Notes under the pieces: model-generated
Told to the model about the DNA's origin: nothing
What the model saw: the letters and a program-made list of their open reading frames with translations, nothing else
Database searches by the model: none
Shown here: piece after piece, positions 62,645 to 64,000 of the stretch
Layout: the number at the start of each line of letters is the position of its first letter
Numbering within the stretch: position 1 is the stretch's first letter
Source: Actinomycetota bacterium
Lineage (GTDB): Bacteria > Actinomycetota > Geothermincolia > Geothermincolales > RBG-13-55-18
DNA length: 64,000 nt
Assembly (NCBI GenBank): GCA_014360685.1
Contig: JACIXB010000017.1
Span: forward strand, 171,761 to 235,760
Direction: 5' to 3'
Made by a program: the position numbers and the translations under genes

Positions 62645-63550
62645 ATGAGCGATAATTGGCTTATTACCGGTGTCGAGAATGTCGGCCGGGGTATGGAAAC
62701 CGGATGCCTTATGCGGGGAGAGTTTTCTTGTGAGGTCGTGGGGCCGGGAGGGGAGCGGGAGCTCCTGACCTTCCTGGAGCGCGACCCGGTGGCCAACCTC
62801 CGCCTGGTATGGGCGGTGAGGCGCTGGGGGCTCTTCAACCTGGGCCTGGCGGAGCAGGGCGCCTTTCTCGCCGCGAGGCACGGGGGGCGGATAAGGGGAG
62901 TCCTCTTCCGCGACAACCTGGGAATATGGAGGTTGGCCGCCGGCGAGGAGGAGACCGGGATCCTGGCCCGGACCGCCCTGGACCTCTGGGGGCCCCCGGA
63001 AGCGGTGGCCGGCAAACGCGGGGAAGTGGAGTATCTGCTGGCGGAATTTCCGGAACTTTCCAGGAGGGTGCGCCGCCGGGAAGAGGAGGTCACCATGGTC
63101 CTGGAGCGAGGGCGTTTCGCGCCCCGGGGAAGCAAGCTCGCCCGCGTGGCCGGGGAGGAAGACCTGGATTCCCTGGTCCGCCTGGAGAGGGCCTTCCAGC
63201 TCGAGTACCTGGGAAGCGTTTCCAGGGACTGGGAGATCCGGCTGCGCATGCTGCGGCTGGCGGAGGCTGGGGCGGCCGCGGTTGCCCTCTGGGAGGGGAG
63301 GGTGGCGGCCAAGGCGGAGATGGAGGCGGTCACCCCGCGGGCGGATGAGCTCGGAGGCGTCTACACCCTCCCGGATTACCGCCGCCGAGGGCTGGCGGCG
63401 GCGGCCTGCAGCTTCCTGTGTGCCCGCTCGCTCAACCAGGGCAAGGTGGTGCGCCTGGAGGCCCGGGAGGACAACCGCGCCGCCCTCTCCCTCTACCGCG
63501 GCCTCGGCTTCCGCGATCTCTGGCCCCACCTGGTGGTAGTCTTCTCTTAA
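62645..63550 (+). CDS. GNAT-family N-acetyltransferase
   Basis: Protein of up to 301 residues; start uncertain among ATG 62645, 62693 and 62711, none with a good ribosome site. The N-terminal half (REFSCEVVGPGGERELLTFL; DPVANLRL) resembles the extra domain of two-domain GNAT proteins (DUF4081-type, tentative). The C-terminal half is a GNAT fold with acetyl-CoA loop YRRRGLAAAAC and C-terminal LEAREDNRAALSLYRGLGF. It acetylates an unknown amine. Stop is directly followed by GGGTCAGGTC and a repeat array. Confidence 0.8.
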   Translation: MSDNWLITGVENVGRGMETGCLMRGEFSCEVVGPGGERELLTFLERDPVANLRLVWAVRRWGLFNLGLAEQGAFLAARHGGRIRGVLFRDNLGIWRLAAGEEETGILARTALDLWGPPEAVAGKRGEVEYLLAEFPELSRRVRRREEEVTMVLERGRFAPRGSKLARVAGEEDLDSLVRLERAFQLEYLGSVSRDWEIRLRMLRLAEAGAAAVALWEGRVAAKAEMEAVTPRADELGGVYTLPDYRRRGLAAAACSFLCARSLNQGKVVRLEAREDNRAALSLYRGLGFRDLWPHLVVVFS

Positions 63551-63622
63551 GGGTCAGGTCTGGTTATCCTTACCTTGAGGCCGATCACCAACCCCTGCAG
63601 GGGACGGCCTCGCCCCGCTCGA

Positions 63623-64000
63623 CATGAACTCTCCCCATCAAACGTCATTGCGAGGAGCGAAGCGACGAAGCAATCTCTCATGGATCCCGTACGAGACGGC
63701 TTCGCTACGCTCGCCATGAACTCTCCCCATCAAACGTCATTGCGAGGAGCGAAGCGACGAAGCAATCTCTCATGGATCCCGTACGAGATGGCTTCGCTAC
63801 GCTCGCCATGAACTCTCCCCATCAAACGTCATTGCGAGGAGCGAAGCGACGAAGCAATCTCTCATGGATCCCGCACGAGATGGCTTCGCTACGCTCGCCA
63901 TGACATTTTAATTGCGGAGGAGAAGGCCTCGCCCCTCTCGCCATGAACTCTCCCCATCAAACGTCATTGCGAGGAGCGAAGCGACGAAGCAATCTCTCAT
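63623..64000. repeat. 92-bp tandem repeat of the cattgcgaggagcgaagcgacg type
   Basis: Copies start (CATGAACTCTCCCCATCAAA) at 63623, 63715, 63807 and 63942; the first three have a 92-base period and the fourth is cut by the window end. Each has GTCATTGCGAGGAGCGAAGC GACGAAGCAATCTC, with ATTGC/GCAAT ends in inverted order, and a TTCGCTACGCTCGCC block. The array is disrupted before the fourth copy by CATTTTAATTGCGGAGGAG. This element occurs in many unrelated bacterial genomes. ORF 63575-63811 is its translation, not a gene. Confidence 0.92.

Noticed and set aside
63575-63811. ORF with SLRGAKRRSNLSW-like sequence
   Set aside because: It is the known false translation of the 92-bp repeat family, not a protein.

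Overview
The window reads as a single stretch of chromosome from a GC-rich, anaerobic and probably uncultured member of the Actinobacteria (inference). The lineage signs are a PafB/PafC-like pair of WYL regulators, an actinobacterial-type Ski2-like helicase (HelY), a GpgS-type glucosyl-3-phosphoglycerate synthase, and several promoters that seem to give leaderless transcripts. The anaerobic signs are a tungsten-type aldehyde:ferredoxin oxidoreductase, indolepyruvate:ferredoxin oxidoreductase (IorAB), HypA/HypB nickel maturation proteins and a TtuA-type Fe-S thiolase. Surface proteins carry a roughly 110-residue YFAEG-type repeat that I associate with deep anaerobic actinobacterial lineages such as Geothermincolia; a marker-gene tree would be needed to place the organism. 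There is no phage, integrase, intact IS element or CRISPR array.

Layout. 1-8.5 kb: end of an SDR/thioester-reductase gene, an M24 peptidase, a secreted M28 peptidase with four YFAEG repeats, a ~95-bp repeat cluster, a CocE-type hydrolase and the aldehyde oxidoreductase. 8.6-15.9 kb: class II aldolase, the WYL pair, two hypothetical proteins (one a lipoprotein), an acyl-CoA synthetase alpha-type protein and UppP. 16-19.5 kb: hypA/hypB and a two-subunit CoA-transferase. 19.9-26.7 kb: an ECF sigma factor with its zinc-finger anti-sigma factor, iorAB, and a glucosylglycerate pair (gpgS plus a HAD phosphatase). 27.2-32.2 kb: signalling block with an HD-GYP protein, a REC-GAF-histidine kinase and a NarL-type regulator.

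32.3-42.4 kb: a 47-residue cysteine-rich protein missed by the ORF track, a radical SAM protein, a duplicated zinc-ribbon protein, a NUDIX hydrolase, cysteine desulfurase, a TPR protein, an acyl-CoA ligase, tRNA-Gly(CCC), an SDR and a lipoprotein with two chagasin-like inhibitor domains. 43-50.7 kb: a secreted 5'-nucleotidase with four YLAEG repeats, a gene remnant, a secreted protein built of 27-residue repeats with a small membrane protein upstream, and a second class II aldolase. 50.8-64 kb: UppS, a histone-H1-tail-like AAKK protein, a lone receiver protein, nitroreductase, a TtuA-like protein, two tandem sensor kinases of which one has lost its catalytic residues, a secreted protein, HelY, a GNAT acetyltransferase and a 92-bp tandem repeat cut by the window end.

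Together the metabolic genes suggest ferredoxin-linked oxidation of amino acids, aldehydes and acyl-CoA compounds (IorAB, aldehyde oxidoreductase, CoA-transferase, two acyl-CoA ligases). UppP and UppS both serve the undecaprenyl carrier cycle. The most interesting items are the pseudokinase/kinase tandem, the 27-residue repeat surface protein, the AAKK protein, the micro-protein and the leaderless-promoter pattern. I saw no clear new defence or mobile system.
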